Assembly: GCA_028554795.2 (NCBI GenBank)
Contig: CM068829.1
Span: 130,526,016 to 130,590,015 of the forward strand
Reading direction: 5' to 3'
Length of the DNA: 64,000 bases
DNA from: Sinohyriopsis cumingii
Taxonomy: Eukaryota > Mollusca > Bivalvia > Unionida > Unionidae
In this document: one piece after another, positions 12,050 to 24,900 of the stretch
Layout of the letters: each line of letters begins with the position of its first letter
Numbering within the stretch: the first letter of the stretch is position 1
The notes under the pieces: model-generated
The model's input: only the letters and a program-made list of their open reading frames with translations
The model's database searches: none
What the model was told of the DNA's origin: nothing
Position numbers and translations under genes: made by a program

Positions 12050-13760
12050 GACAGATTAATTATTTATAGATGCATTGTTCATCGAAATGCATTAAAAAAC
12101 ATTTCATACGCTTCATGTAAAAGAAGTCTTAATTGAAACAAAAAAGGGAATTTATACAACGAATACAGTCCTTAGAGACTGGATCTATATAACTTTCTAA
12201 TCTAGAACTATTAGAGTCTAAAATAAGTTTCTGAAAGTATGAGAAAAGAAAAGCTAAGAGGAAATATTTGATCCTGAATGAAATGGGTAGAAGATAGGAA
12301 GAAACAGCTAGGATACTGATGATATATAAAAAAACTTAACTATATGAATAACATGATTAAAAAAAAACAATTAAAGATGAAAATGGAATTGTTACTATTC
12401 AATTTAATATTAAAGGGAAGTTAAAGAGGAAAATGAAATAGAAGATCTCAAAAATTACGAAATCTTAGGCTTAGCCAAGAACAATCTGTAAGATTATAAT
12501 TCAGAGTTGCGGACAATGAAGTAATAGAAAGTGTGCAACGGATGAAAAATAGCAAAACTGCGGGATGAGATGGTAGTAAATTTGATAAAGTCTTTGGGAT
12601 TGACATTGGGGAATTTGTATTTGGAGCAATAAATGCAGTACATGACATTTGATATTTCTCAGTTGTTTTGAGAGAAGGTATTATTACTTCCATACCTAAA
12701 GGTGATCAACCAGAGAAATACCCGAGGAACTGACGTTCTCTTTCTCTACTTAATGTTATATATAAAGTAGGATTAGGAGGTAATGCCAAAAGAATTACGT
12801 CAGTTTTAAATGAAATACTATTTGAAGATCGATTTGGTTTTGTAAATAGAATACATACTGGAGAAAATTCAAGGATGGTATATAATACTGCGTACATTAC
12901 AGAAAAGTTACACATTCTAAGTACGTTATTTTTAATTGATTTTGAAAAAGCGTTTGATTTTATTTCGTTGAAAATTATTCATGATGTTTCAGTTTTCTTT
13001 AATTTTGGATTACTTATAATTGCCTATCATTTTAACCGCAATATCTCATCTGCAGTTTTACAAAATGGTTGTATATTAGAGTTCTTCATCTGTTTATAGA
13101 AGTTTTAGTCAGGATTATCCATTATCTCTATATTTTTCTTATTATGTGCAGAAATATGGTCTATACCAGGAACAAATAATAAGAATATAAAGGTATAAAA
13201 TTCAAGAAAATAGAATATTTACTATCACAGTGTAAAGATGATTTTACTTCACGTTTTGGTGGTTCTTTTGAATCTCTGCAATCCTGTATTGAAGTAATAA
13301 TTCTTTAAAAAGAACGTCAGGATTGAAATTTAACGTTTCCTAAACAAGAGCACTTTTTGTAAGAAGTAAGGAACAATTCATCACAGATTAAAATTATAGT
13401 GAGTCCTGAATATACACTAATGGGCAAATTGATCTCGTTGAATATGGATACAGTGGTGGAGGCAATTTAAAAACGAAAAAGAAATGATTAAAATAGTATG
13501 GAAAATTACACAAAGCATTTATTAACACTAATTATCACAATAACATTTTTGAGAAACTTTATTTTTTCCCATTGTTTATTCATTTGGTAATTAAATTAAT
13601 TATTTTTGTAATCTTAATATGGCAACCAAATATGGAAACCAAATATGAAAAGAAGTTAAGAGATACATTTTTTCTCAGACTTTGCCTAAAGGTGGCTTGT
13701 TGATAACAGATGTTATGCATATCTATATTTAGTAAATCTTCGTATAAGATGTTGTCTATA
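12050..13760 (+). mobile_element. L1/Tx1-like LINE reverse transcriptase, decayed
   Basis: Read across frames with several stops, the plus strand gives recognisable RT blocks. A linker with MKNSKTAG (about 12,541) precedes the VLREGIITSIPKGDQPEKYP block and SLSLLNVIYKVGLGG. Then come DRFGFVNRIHTGENSRMVYN, the catalytic LIDFEKAFDF block (about 12,932-12,961), SSAVLQNGCILEFF (about 13,050), a damaged FFLLCAEIWSI region and EYLLSQCKDDF in place of the usual QYADD block. This order fits L1/Tx1-clade elements found in molluscs and cnidarians. The endonuclease half is not visible, and the copy is clearly dead. Confidence 0.75.
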
Positions 13761-13829
13761 TTATGACTAGTTTTTGTTCATGACTGTAAATAGTAATGAT
13801 CAAATATAGTCGAGGTATATTATTTGTTA

Positions 13830-15919
13830 ACGGGTATGAGATTCTATTTTAAGATATTAAGAATGCAGACTGCGCATGATCTATACATAGATGTTCACAT
13901 AGGTGTTCACGACCATTAATAATAATATAAATAATAAAACATGTTGAAAACTTTGGAGTAATTTCTCATTGGCTAGTGAGGGCAGGTGGGTTCTTAGAAA
14001 AATTAAGTTATTTTCCATTGGATGGTTAGGTCAGCTAGGTTATTTTAGGATGTGAGATATTTGCAATGTGCCACGTAACTATTGTAGCAAAATACGTTTT
14101 CACCCCTTTTGCTTTTATATAAGTGTGGTGCTGGACAGTTTTAGTCAGTTTTGTTTATTACGTTCTTGTTGTAGCATCAATACTTCAGACGTATTTGAAA
14201 GAAAACATTTGTTTAGATTATTCATTGGAACTACAATGCACTTATTGGACTAAAATATTATTCTAAGATTATTATGAATTATTCAAATGAGTTTTGGACA
14301 ATGCCATTTTGATGCATCAGGACTGTTGGCAGACAGATGCATTCGACAATCAGAAATCCATTCGTAATATTCGATTCTTTTGGATTTGAACATAACTTCT
14401 GTTTTGATTAGTTTTCATTCAGTTTCTCTGTCATTTTTATTGAATAACTTTGATACTTACATTATTTTGTAAGTTTTACAAAACTTGCCGGTTTTGCTTC
14501 TTTCTGGTACTTAGTTTATAATCATAGGGTCTTAACGGGTATATTGATAAATTTATATTTGTTTTGCAAAGTAAAAATAGTATAGGTTTCAAGAGATTTT
14601 CTGTATAATAGAAACTTTGTCAACTTGTGTGAATATGAAATATGAGAGATTAAATATCTATTCCCAATAGGAGATAAAAGTGTAATGACAATATCCAACC
14701 AAAATGTTTTGGCGTGATGTTTTATTGGGCTGGAAATAGTTATTAGAAAAATATACCCCAAACAGGAATATATTTGATGAAAACAGATTTACGGATGAAC
14801 TCACTTATAAAGGTTAACAAGTTACCAGTTTTCTGTTAGAATTGTTTTGAACATAATCTATACTAATCTACTTACGGATCAGAGAACTATTACTGAATAT
14901 AGCTGATGTTAAGATAGTACTGATACATAAATAGAATCTCAACACGAATTTCTTTTCATTGCAAGTTATAAGTCAATCTGTACATTCTTAGAATGTTAGA
15001 TATATTATTAAGTACACTGGCCAGACCATATTTTCCTTTCTACAATGAAACTGTATGTTCATACCAATAAAGAACATTGAGACTTTTTCAAATCACCTTT
15101 GAAAACGAATGTCAAATCAATTAGTGAAAAGAAATTAAATTTTCAGTTTGAATAAGGTTTGTGTCCTGAAATATATGATACATATTGAGAACAAAAAGAA
15201 AATTAAAATTGCAAATGTTTCAATTTGGTGTTATTCATAGTAACAACTATTATTGTCCAATACAATTAACTGTACTTCTTGTAAAATTTCTCTTAAAAAA
15301 TATTGCATTTGTTTTGTAAATGTAATGCAATACACAGACTGTGGACTGGCGTGTCCCTCTGGATTCGGTATAAATTGAATATTGATGTTGTGCCAAGTGC
15401 TAGAACTGTTATATTGTGAAATACACACGAAAAGGAAGACATGAACAAGTTTTTGTTTCTGTTTTCTTCTTGCCAAATATTATAAAATGATTGTTATAGC
15501 ATAATTTTAGATTAAATTTTGATCCGCAATCTTTGCACGTGAGTGGTTGTGCAATGGGATCATGGGATTAGAAGATGATCTCAGTAGGTTCATTTACAGT
15601 CATCACGTACCCAAGTCAAAACGTACCTTAAACGAAACGTAAATCAAGTCAAAAGCTACATAAATCGAAACTTATCCAGGTCAAAACGTCATTTAGTGAC
15701 AAAGTACTCAATTATAAGCGATTTTATAAATGGGAAATAAAGTATAAAGTATTTCATGCAATATTTCACTAATGTCCTCTTTGGCACTTTTTTAAGTATC
15801 AATTTTATTCCTGTTTTCTATTTATACTGTTTTGTTATTCTTAGCGAAGTTGATGGATCGGTTCTGTGGTTTTGCTTGTAATATTTTCTTTCTAACGGTT
15901 TGAGAATCATTCATATTCT
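13830..15919. other. Region upstream of PRCP; no supported gene
   Basis: AT-rich sequence with no recognisable coding family. A stretch at about 15,605-15,700 repeats AAGTCAAAACGTA-like words several times. The PRCP promoter should lie in the 3' part of this region, but no convincing core promoter element can be assigned. Confidence 0.4.
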
Positions 15920-15924
15920 ATGTC

Positions 15925-15941
15925 ATGTGAGTGGCATGTGA
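15925..15941 (+). promoter_or_regulatory. Two start-stop upstream ORFs before the PRCP start
   Basis: ATGTGA occurs twice, at 15,925-15,930 and 15,936-15,941, each an AUG followed at once by a UGA stop, in the same GGCATG/GTCATG setting as the main start 6 nt further on. Minimal AUG-stop elements are known to hold ribosomes and lower translation of the downstream frame. This matters only if the transcript begins upstream of 15,925. Confidence 0.45.
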
Positions 15942-15946
15942 CCGGC

Positions 15947-16114
15947 ATGGCGATACGTAAAGTGTTTTCGTTGGCTGTTGTGATTTCAGTTTTGTGTTTA
16001 TTTCTGTGTGCCAGTTCAAGAAAGTTGAAATCAAATAAGAAATGGCACTTTCCAAGAGCTACACGAAAAGCATTCAGTGGTTACGATTATAAAACATATT
16101 ATTTCAAACAACAG
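15947..16114 (+). CDS. PRCP: PRCP exon 1
   Basis: Encodes residues 1-56: basic start MAIRK, hydrophobic core [17 protein letters not shown], then a basic propeptide-like stretch and the beginning of the mature enzyme, YKTYYFKQQ. It ends at CAACAG followed by GTATTT, phase 0. Confidence 0.88.
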
Positions 16115-18951
16115 GTATTTGGCATTGTTATTGTTGTACAAATGCAAATGATAACGGAACTATATACGCCCACAACGCCAATAGTAATGCTATATTAATA
16201 ACAATAAAATAAGTATAATGTAAACTGGGTCCCTCATAATTACCATCTTGCAACAAAAGTAGTGGTCTCTGACTCTGCCATTGGGGGGATGTGAGATTGT
16301 TTGCCAGGAGCATCCCCTGGGTTGGTGGTTCGTACTAAAGGGGCTCCTATCATTACTTACAATTTCACTATCAGTCGTACATATATTATTAAAATAATGC
16401 AAGGGAGGTGACTTCTCTCCTTTCTCATGCAACCTATATAAGAAGCAATGCTGATATTTCAAGTTTCATTTTGCATAGCTTAATAAATTTGGTACCGATG
16501 TTAAGCTCAGGCATTTGACTTTGTATGCCTATCCAAAGTCTGGCTTTCTGTCATATATTTAAGGAATTCCAATGACATGGCTATCATTATGCCCACTTAA
16601 TACACAAATGAAATCCCAATGAACGGTATCCTGTCCTCTCTTTGGTTAAAAACAAATTACGTCCTGCATTTATTTATAACTTATTTTCAGTTGGCCATTG
16701 AGAAAGCAGTATTCCATTCAGCTTGTTGTTTTTGCATATTAAGTGGTTGCAGTCATGGCCATGTCAAGCAGTAGCATGGGAAAATGGTCTGGCATTCGTA
16801 AAAGGTATGATAGTATGCCAGACTTTGGATAGACATACTCCATATAGAAGTGATTGTCAGATAAATGACTGCTGGATAAGCAAGATTAGACTTGATCTTG
16901 GTTTCCTCTCACTTTTCATTTCATGTGGGGTCCAGTGGGGCTGTTTCAGAGAGCTTGCTATTAGATTCTCATGGGTTCGTGTTTGGACTTCCTGGGATTG
17001 TCCACCACTAGATATTCTAGCCACCACGTAAAGGAGTCATATGCTGTAAAATGGTGTTAAACCCACAATGTTAGGCCAGACATTTCCCATTTTGCATACT
17101 TTGATAGTTATGTTTGGGATTGAGGTCAGGGCATATTCCTTATTTAATTTCATATTTACATATTTTCAGGTTGATCACTTTGGATTTGCCAATGTCGACA
17201 CCTTTCTACAGCGCTACCTACTAGCAGATCAGTACTGGAACCATGATGGAGGGCCTATTTTCTTCTACACAGGAAATGAAGGGGATATCGCATGGTTCTG
17301 TAATAATACAGTATGTTGCAGGAATATTTGCTTGTATCTAGTGAATGATGGATATAGACTTGGTATTTCATAACTGAGTTTTTCACCTGCAGGATGAAAT
17401 GTATTCATTATTCACTTAGCACAAGCAGTATATATAGCAGATTGAAGTAGCCATGTTCTTATTATATCCCAATGTTTACAGTTTTATGTTCTGATGTGTT
17501 TTGTGGAAATATTAATACATCTAATGAATTAAGTCTCTTTCCTAACTTAAGGTGAGAAAAGCACATGAAGAAAGATTTATTTAAAAAAATAACCAAGTTT
17601 TGGGATTTGAACTTGGTACTTTTTCATGACAGGTGGCCATTCTTATGCTAGACCAAGCAAGTAAAATAAGGCAAATCAAATTTCTTGATCATGATCTTAT
17701 CAATATATATTGACCAGCAATGAAAAAATATTTTTCACAGTTCACCCATTGAATTATCAAAATAATTTTTTTGGGATAATGCAAAAATTCATGGACTAGC
17801 ATAACATAAATGTTTTGTAGCAGATAGGAAGACATGAAAATTGCTCTTTTTAGAGGTAACACCATCAATATTAGGAATATTTATCCACATGCTTCAGCAA
17901 AAATATTGTAGTACCCTCCATCTGTCTGTCCATCTGTTGGTATGTAAATTGCCACATTTAAGCCACAGAATAGAAATTAATGAAACTCAATAGTGTTGCC
18001 TTTGTGGTAACCCTCATCAAGAGAGGTGCATTCTTGTCTCCACTACAGGAGCCTGTAGAATTTTATCAGAGGTCTGATATACAAAGATTTCAGTTACATT
18101 AACATTTGAAACTATTTTCCAATCAAACTTTATATATGCAGAAAGACAAATGATATATTACATTATGAACACTGAGTCAATCACTGCTCATGAATACTGG
18201 TTGGATGGGACATGAAGGGGGATAAAATATGAGACAGACCCAAACTTCCGTGTCAGACATACCTAAAATACTTGATGCCTTTTACTGTGTAATGTGACCC
18301 TATGGTGTGCCTCATTTCCATTGTGCTGTCACCTCCCCCCTTTCTAAATATTGGTTGGCCATAGCCAGTCTGCAGAATAACTGATTGCTAGACTTATATA
18401 AATAGGCATGAAGCCAGTGTGACTGACTGACAGTTTCCTTCTTACTGTAATTATCTTTTGAAAAAGGAATATCCTTCTAAAGACTACTCTGATGTGACTG
18501 CAAAGATATTGATGTTCTATTCTATTGGGTGTGTATGTAAGCACTTGTGATTGTTCAGCACAGCAAACAGATAGATCCCAAATGATGTCATGGCAGATTG
18601 ACTGGGGATTTTTTTTTGGTGTTTGGAAGTTGAAATAAATTTATTGAATTTCAAGAAACTGCTACAAAAGATACACACATAAATAAAATGCAAATCAGGC
18701 TTTCAGTTATTATCTATATTTGTAATTTATGAGTTGATTTTGTCAAAGTATGCCTTAATCAAAATGGCTAGTTTTGGTGGCCGCATATAGGAGAAACTGC
18801 CAGGTTGCCTATTATCCAGGTAAAGTGGGCAGAAAATCGTCTACTTGGAATCATCTACATCAATTGACTTTGTTATTTTATACTTAAATCTTGAAAGTGA
18901 TCCAAGTTTTCACAGATTGTGAGTTTGATAATATTTTGAAATTGTTAATAC

Positions 18952-18990
<39 letters not shown>

Positions 18991-21900
18991 TAATAATAAT
19001 AATAATAACTTACTTCACAGTACATGTTTTAGACTATGGTACAATAGCATCAGTAGACATTTTTTGAAGAGAAGTACTCAGGCTTGTAAAAATTTGCCAG
19101 GTAAATCTGTTTTCATTTATTGGGATCTGAACTTGCAACAAAAATGACACTAATACTGACAAAAAGAAAACCCCAGACAAAAGTGAAGAAAACAAAGAGA
19201 ACTCAAGCTTTGAATATATATCAATGCAGATTTCATCACAGGTGAGGTGAAGTTCAGTGATAAAACGGGTGGCAGAACTAAGAAGGTGAGAACTTTGGGA
19301 CTTTAGTGAGAGAAACAGTCCCATGGTTGAAGAAAAAAAGATGGAATCAGATTGTTCTTTAAGAACAATATGTGTATGGTGCTGTTGGAAAGCCAAATCT
19401 TTTTGATAGAAATGCCAGTACTAACATGCAGCTATCATCCTTTAGCCATTACAAATTTAACCCAGGTCATTGAATTGTTGTTGAATTTTGCATTGTTTTA
19501 CCAAAAAAGACAGAAAACCCCATATACTATTGAGAAAACTCTTGACTTAGCATGGAAAATGATGACTGCAAAGCAGCACAGTTCCATACAATGTACTTGC
19601 CTAGCCAAGGGGGACAACCACAGAAACAGTCAAATGTATGTCAGGTACTCATGAGTTCTTTGAGTGAAGCTTCAAGGACTTCTGATCCTGAAACGTTGTT
19701 AAGAACCTTGATATGGGAATGTGAGATGGTGAGCCATTACATTGGCTTTAGTTACTTGAAGATTGTGTAAATTTGTACTCCATATGTACAAGTTAACACG
19801 TGAAACATTAGGTACCTATTGCCAATAAATATTTTTCAACAGAGTAGAATCTTTAAAAACAGAAGATTTAATTTGACAGTAGTTTCCTCCATGACTATGA
19901 GACTATAAACAGATCTCTCGTAGGAACCAGTTTGGTCATTTATGCACCTGATTGTTTTGATAGGCAGACCTAACCTTATAAATGTTCAGTATTTTCTTCA
20001 GGATATGTGATTGTCTTAATCCCCCTAACTGTCATTAAAATTCTCTATTAAATAACATATGAAAATTGTGAGTCCCCCCAATAAAATTTATTTCCCATTT
20101 TTTATTCCTCCTTTGAATGAATTCACAATAATCCCTAAAATAATATTTTAATATTTCACATTATGTGATGGCAGATCAGGGTTTGTTGGACTCAACTTAA
20201 GGTGAATAAATATGGTAAGTTTAATAAATCTAGTTAGGATATTGGTAGGGTTGTTTGTGGCAACATTCTAAGTGCTGTTGTGACTGAAAACACTGAAAGA
20301 TTGGTCAGCAGGATTTGTTAACAAGGAGAAATTGTTTGACAGTTGTCAATCAGTCGTCTAAAATGAAAGCATCTTGTATTGTTTATTTTTTCAGTTCTTT
20401 TTCTCATTCCTTAACATTACAATTCTAATTTGTCTTGCATTTTGATTGCATCTTGTATTGTTTATTTTTTCAGTTCTTTTTCTCATTCCTTAACATTATA
20501 ATTCTAATTTGTCTTGCGTTTTGATTGCATCTTGTATTGTTTATTTTTTCAGTTCTTTTTCTCTTTCCTTAACATTACAATTCTAATTTGTCTTTCATTT
20601 TGATTGCAGGGCTTCATGTGGGACATTGCAACCGAGTTCAAGGCTTTGTTAGTGTTTGCTGAGCATCGCTATTATGGGGAGTCTATCCCATACGGATCAG
20701 AAGCATTTAAGGTACATTGTTTTGAGTTTTAATAATTAAGTACAGGGGTCACTCTACCAGGTGAAGTAGGTGACACGTATAGCCTAAAAAGATAAACTTC
20801 GCCTTCCTCTGTTAGGAAAGTGAAAACAACTTTGCCGGGTGATCTTTTAGAGGTACATTGAGTGATGGTAGTTTTTTAGATGCTCCCGTGCCTTAGCCAG
20901 GTTAGTTTGAGTGTTGTGTTGTAGCTCAATGCAAAATGTAGACATCAAGCCATCAAATAGCTGGTGTTGATATCATTTGCGCCAACAAACAAATTCTTGC
21001 ACATTCACAGTTTTGTGTCCACTCACATGTCTGTTTCCAATTGTGTTGGTGAACAAAAATCTAATTTTGGAGTATGGGTATCTAAAAGACAATACCTTTT
21101 GAGTTCTGGAAAATAGTACATAACAGCTGTGCAGAACAGTTTCCCATCTTGTTCAAGTAGGTTAAACTAGCTATGCATATGCCCCCTCAGACAGCAGACT
21201 GTGAAAGGGGGATCTCAGCACAGAACAATATTGACAGACAAATAAGGTACCAATTAAGCTCAGAAACAATCAACTGATTAATGCTTATACAGCTAGAGAT
21301 GACATCTCAAACATTAATGATATGTGCAAATACACTTTATAAGAATATAAGTTGACAGGTAGTCAGGATTGTTTCAGTATATGCTATCTTGTTCTGAAAA
21401 ATGGCATTAAACCCCACAACAATAACAACACCAGTCACTTGGAGTTAATTATAATGTATAGTTTCATCTGTGCACATGTGATGTAATATGGCCCACAATA
21501 CATGGATTAAAGACCAAGAAAGGCACATGTAGAGACTTGGCCATTTTGGACATGTATCATTCTGTTTCCTTCTGATAATACTTGTAATGTCCATTAATGA
21601 GCACCTTTTAATGGTCAATCAGCTATTAAAACACATGCCTATGAATGTATACAAGCAATTCTATTAGCATGATTGATATCCATATAGAAAAGGTGACATT
21701 TACATTTTTAGGCAACTTAGTTGCCCACTTTGTCTCTAGTGTAACACCTTCTGTCACACCTAGGTTATGTTTAGCAAGTAGGACAGGTTAAAGGTTAAAC
21801 ATTCATGTTTTCTGAACACGTGTAAAATATGTTTTTGATAAGTAATTTGTCAGCTTTGGTATAAATATTGCAGAATCCTATGAAGTTGAACTACTTGACA

Positions 21901-24900
21901 TCAGAGCAGGCACTAGCAGACTTTGCAGACCTGATTAACTATCTGAAGTCCACAATTCCAGGGGCGGCTCAGAGCCCTGTGATAGCCTTTGGGGGCTCAT
22001 ATGGGGGTATGCTTGCAGCCTGGTTCAAGATGAAGTACCCAAACATTGTTTTAGGGTAATTCTTGTTCTACTTCATCTTTTTTCTTGCACAGATAGCTCT
22101 GTACAGTTTGTTATGTTAAATTATTTATTGAAGTGACATGCTTTCTTTCTTGTTTTTCCCTCATTATTTACAGTGTTGTCAAAATTCATGACATGTTGTA
22201 TGCACAAGGTGACGATTCTAGTACAAAAACACATTTGTACTAGGTGGGTTCAAGATTAAGGTTCAGCCAACAATGTACATGAACAGCTGCCCATTTTCTT
22301 CCTGCTCTGTTTTTATCCATTTACCAAAATATTTGTACTGATTTATTTTGAAATCTTTCTGTTCATCATCCATTTTTTCTCATTATTCATTTAACATCTT
22401 GGTTGCAGTTGTCACCAGTGGACCTCAGAACCTACGTAAACCTTAAATTTCATTTTGACCTTAAAAACCTGAAAAAAACCTAAAAAATGATGGAAACCTA
22501 AATAAAAATATTCCTAAAAATTTGAAGAAAAAATGATGAACAGCTCTATCTAGACCCCACAAGAAATGTGTTTTGCACATCATTTTTCATTAGGCTAGCC
22601 TAGCAATGGCGAAAGCACGTAAATTATGCAAGTTAAAGACATCCAGTAATTTTATTCTATCATTCATTTCAAAATGGCTGCCATCGCTTAACATGTTTGA
22701 GGCAGCTACTTTAGATTTTGTGCCATTTTTTTCATGACGTTTGTTCAATATATTCATCTATATTAGTGATTTCTTCATGCATTTGTTGTTCTGTTTGAAT
22801 TTACTTCTTCATTTTTTTGTTTTGGAAAAGAGAACTATTAGACTTTTTCTCATTGATTGCCCCATTTATACTACTACAACCATTGTCTGTTTTGAACATG
22901 ACGTTATCATGTTATACTCATCAGTCGACCAATTTATGCTACAATGGACTCTCGTTATTTGCATTAAATAACAAACCTTTGGTGCTTGATACTACATTGT
23001 GTACTAGACTTGACACCTTTACTTAAATGTAAATGGCAACAAACAAGGAAATGTTGCTTTTCTGATGTGAAGTCATGGATGGCATGTAAGAAGCTGCAGA
23101 TGAGTGATGATAAAACTGAAGCCATCCTGATCTTGATATAAAGACTTTTTCATTCACATCATTTACCTCGCAATAAGTATCAGCAATGCCAACATCAAAT
23201 TTACAGTCAGCATAAAACCTAGGTGTCATGCTCTCACTACACCTACATGTAATGAGCATGGGGTTCCAGCATCAGCTCCATTCACAATTTTCTCTCCGTT
23301 GATGCCTCTAAATCACTTGTATGTTTCTTAGTAGTTTCAAGACTGGACTATTGTAATTCACTTCTGTCTGGTTTGTCTCAGTTTCTACTACAGAAACTTC
23401 AAAAAATTAAAAACATGGCTGCTCGGATCATCCACAGAGTATGAAGAACTGAGCACACCTCCCACCTGCTCCGTAACCTTCACTGGGTACCCTTGCAATA
23501 CAGAATAAAATAAAAAATCTGTTCACTGTGCTACATTTTGTTGACTGAATCCAGTCCAATATACCTATCTGACTTCGCTCATGTGTACACTTAATCTAGA
23601 CACTTGCACACTTGCATTCTCATTGTTCCCACCATTAAAAAACATCATACGGACAATGTTCTTTTGCGTACTAAGGCTGAGCTATGTGGAACGAACTGCC
23701 CATAAATCCTAGGCAAAAGACTCTGTGATTTCATTCAAGAGTACTCAGAAAACTCACTTACAAAGACTTCAAGATAAGACTTAAAGACTTCATAAAGTTT
23801 ACTTCCTTAATTATCATCAGCATGGTTTTGTTTTGTAATTTCATGGTGTTTATTTTTGTAATCTTGTCTTTTGTTTATGTTTTTATGTGTTATCTAATAT
23901 TGTAAAGTGCGTAGAGCTTCTAAAGATTAAGCACTGTATTAAGTCCATATTATTATTATCGTTATTATTATTATTATTATTATTATTATAGAAAACAGCA
24001 TAACAGCATATCATTTTAAACATACCTTTTTCAAAGATATTTTTGAAAAATTTAAATAATTCACCTTGCCTGAAATTGTGTTTTGAATTAAGTGAGTCAG
24101 GCATGTAATCCAAACTGGAAGATCCATTGCCAACATGTCGGAATTGACATAAAGACTTGAAAATATGTTACACTACAAAAGAATGTCAACTTTTTGACCA
24201 AAATTGGCACACCATATAACAATTTCATAACACTGAAGTCACCAGATATATAATTTTAATAGCTCTGATCACCAGTTTAAGGGGTATTTACTTCTAAGCT
24301 GCACCTTATGCGATTGTTAGCAACACCATATAGACTTATAAGCAGGGATTAACTCCTTTGTATTGAGGAGTGTGGTAAAGCAACACCATATAGCTTATAA
24401 GCAGGGATTAACTCCTATATATTGAGGAGTGTGGTAAAGCAACACCATATAGACTTATAAGCAGGGATTAACTCCTTTGTATTGAGGAGTGTGGTAAAGC
24501 ATTATCTCAACATTTAATTTACTACTCTGTATTTAGGTAACATGCATTCATATTCGCTTAGATTATGTTTTTATTTTGGAGTAAATCAGAGTGAGCTGAA
24601 TTCAAATATACAGTGAAGGACAATTTACCCCTAAATTACCGTAATAGGACAAACATGGGGTATACATATCATCGCTGTCTTTTTAATTTAAGAAATATAG
24701 GATATGACAACATTTTCTTGGTTTAAATGACTGTACTGTACTATAAGATATGTTTAATATTTTGACATGTTTGCAAATTCTACTTTGTTGATGAGAAAAC
24801 TTCTGATCTCCAATTGTCGGAAAATTTGACTACATGCTATTTTTAGATTTCAACTTTTGATCAGTTCTGGGCATAATATTTTTGTTTTTATGGGGGAAAA

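Noticed and set aside
17600..17670. tRNA-like promoter words on the minus strand (GGGATTTGAACTT and neighbours)
   Set aside because: Too short and diverged to call a SINE with confidence; no body or tail was recognised.
19034..19396. 120-codon minus-strand open frame in PRCP intron 2
   Set aside because: It lies antisense inside an intron beside a microsatellite, with no motif and biased low-complexity Ser/Leu content.
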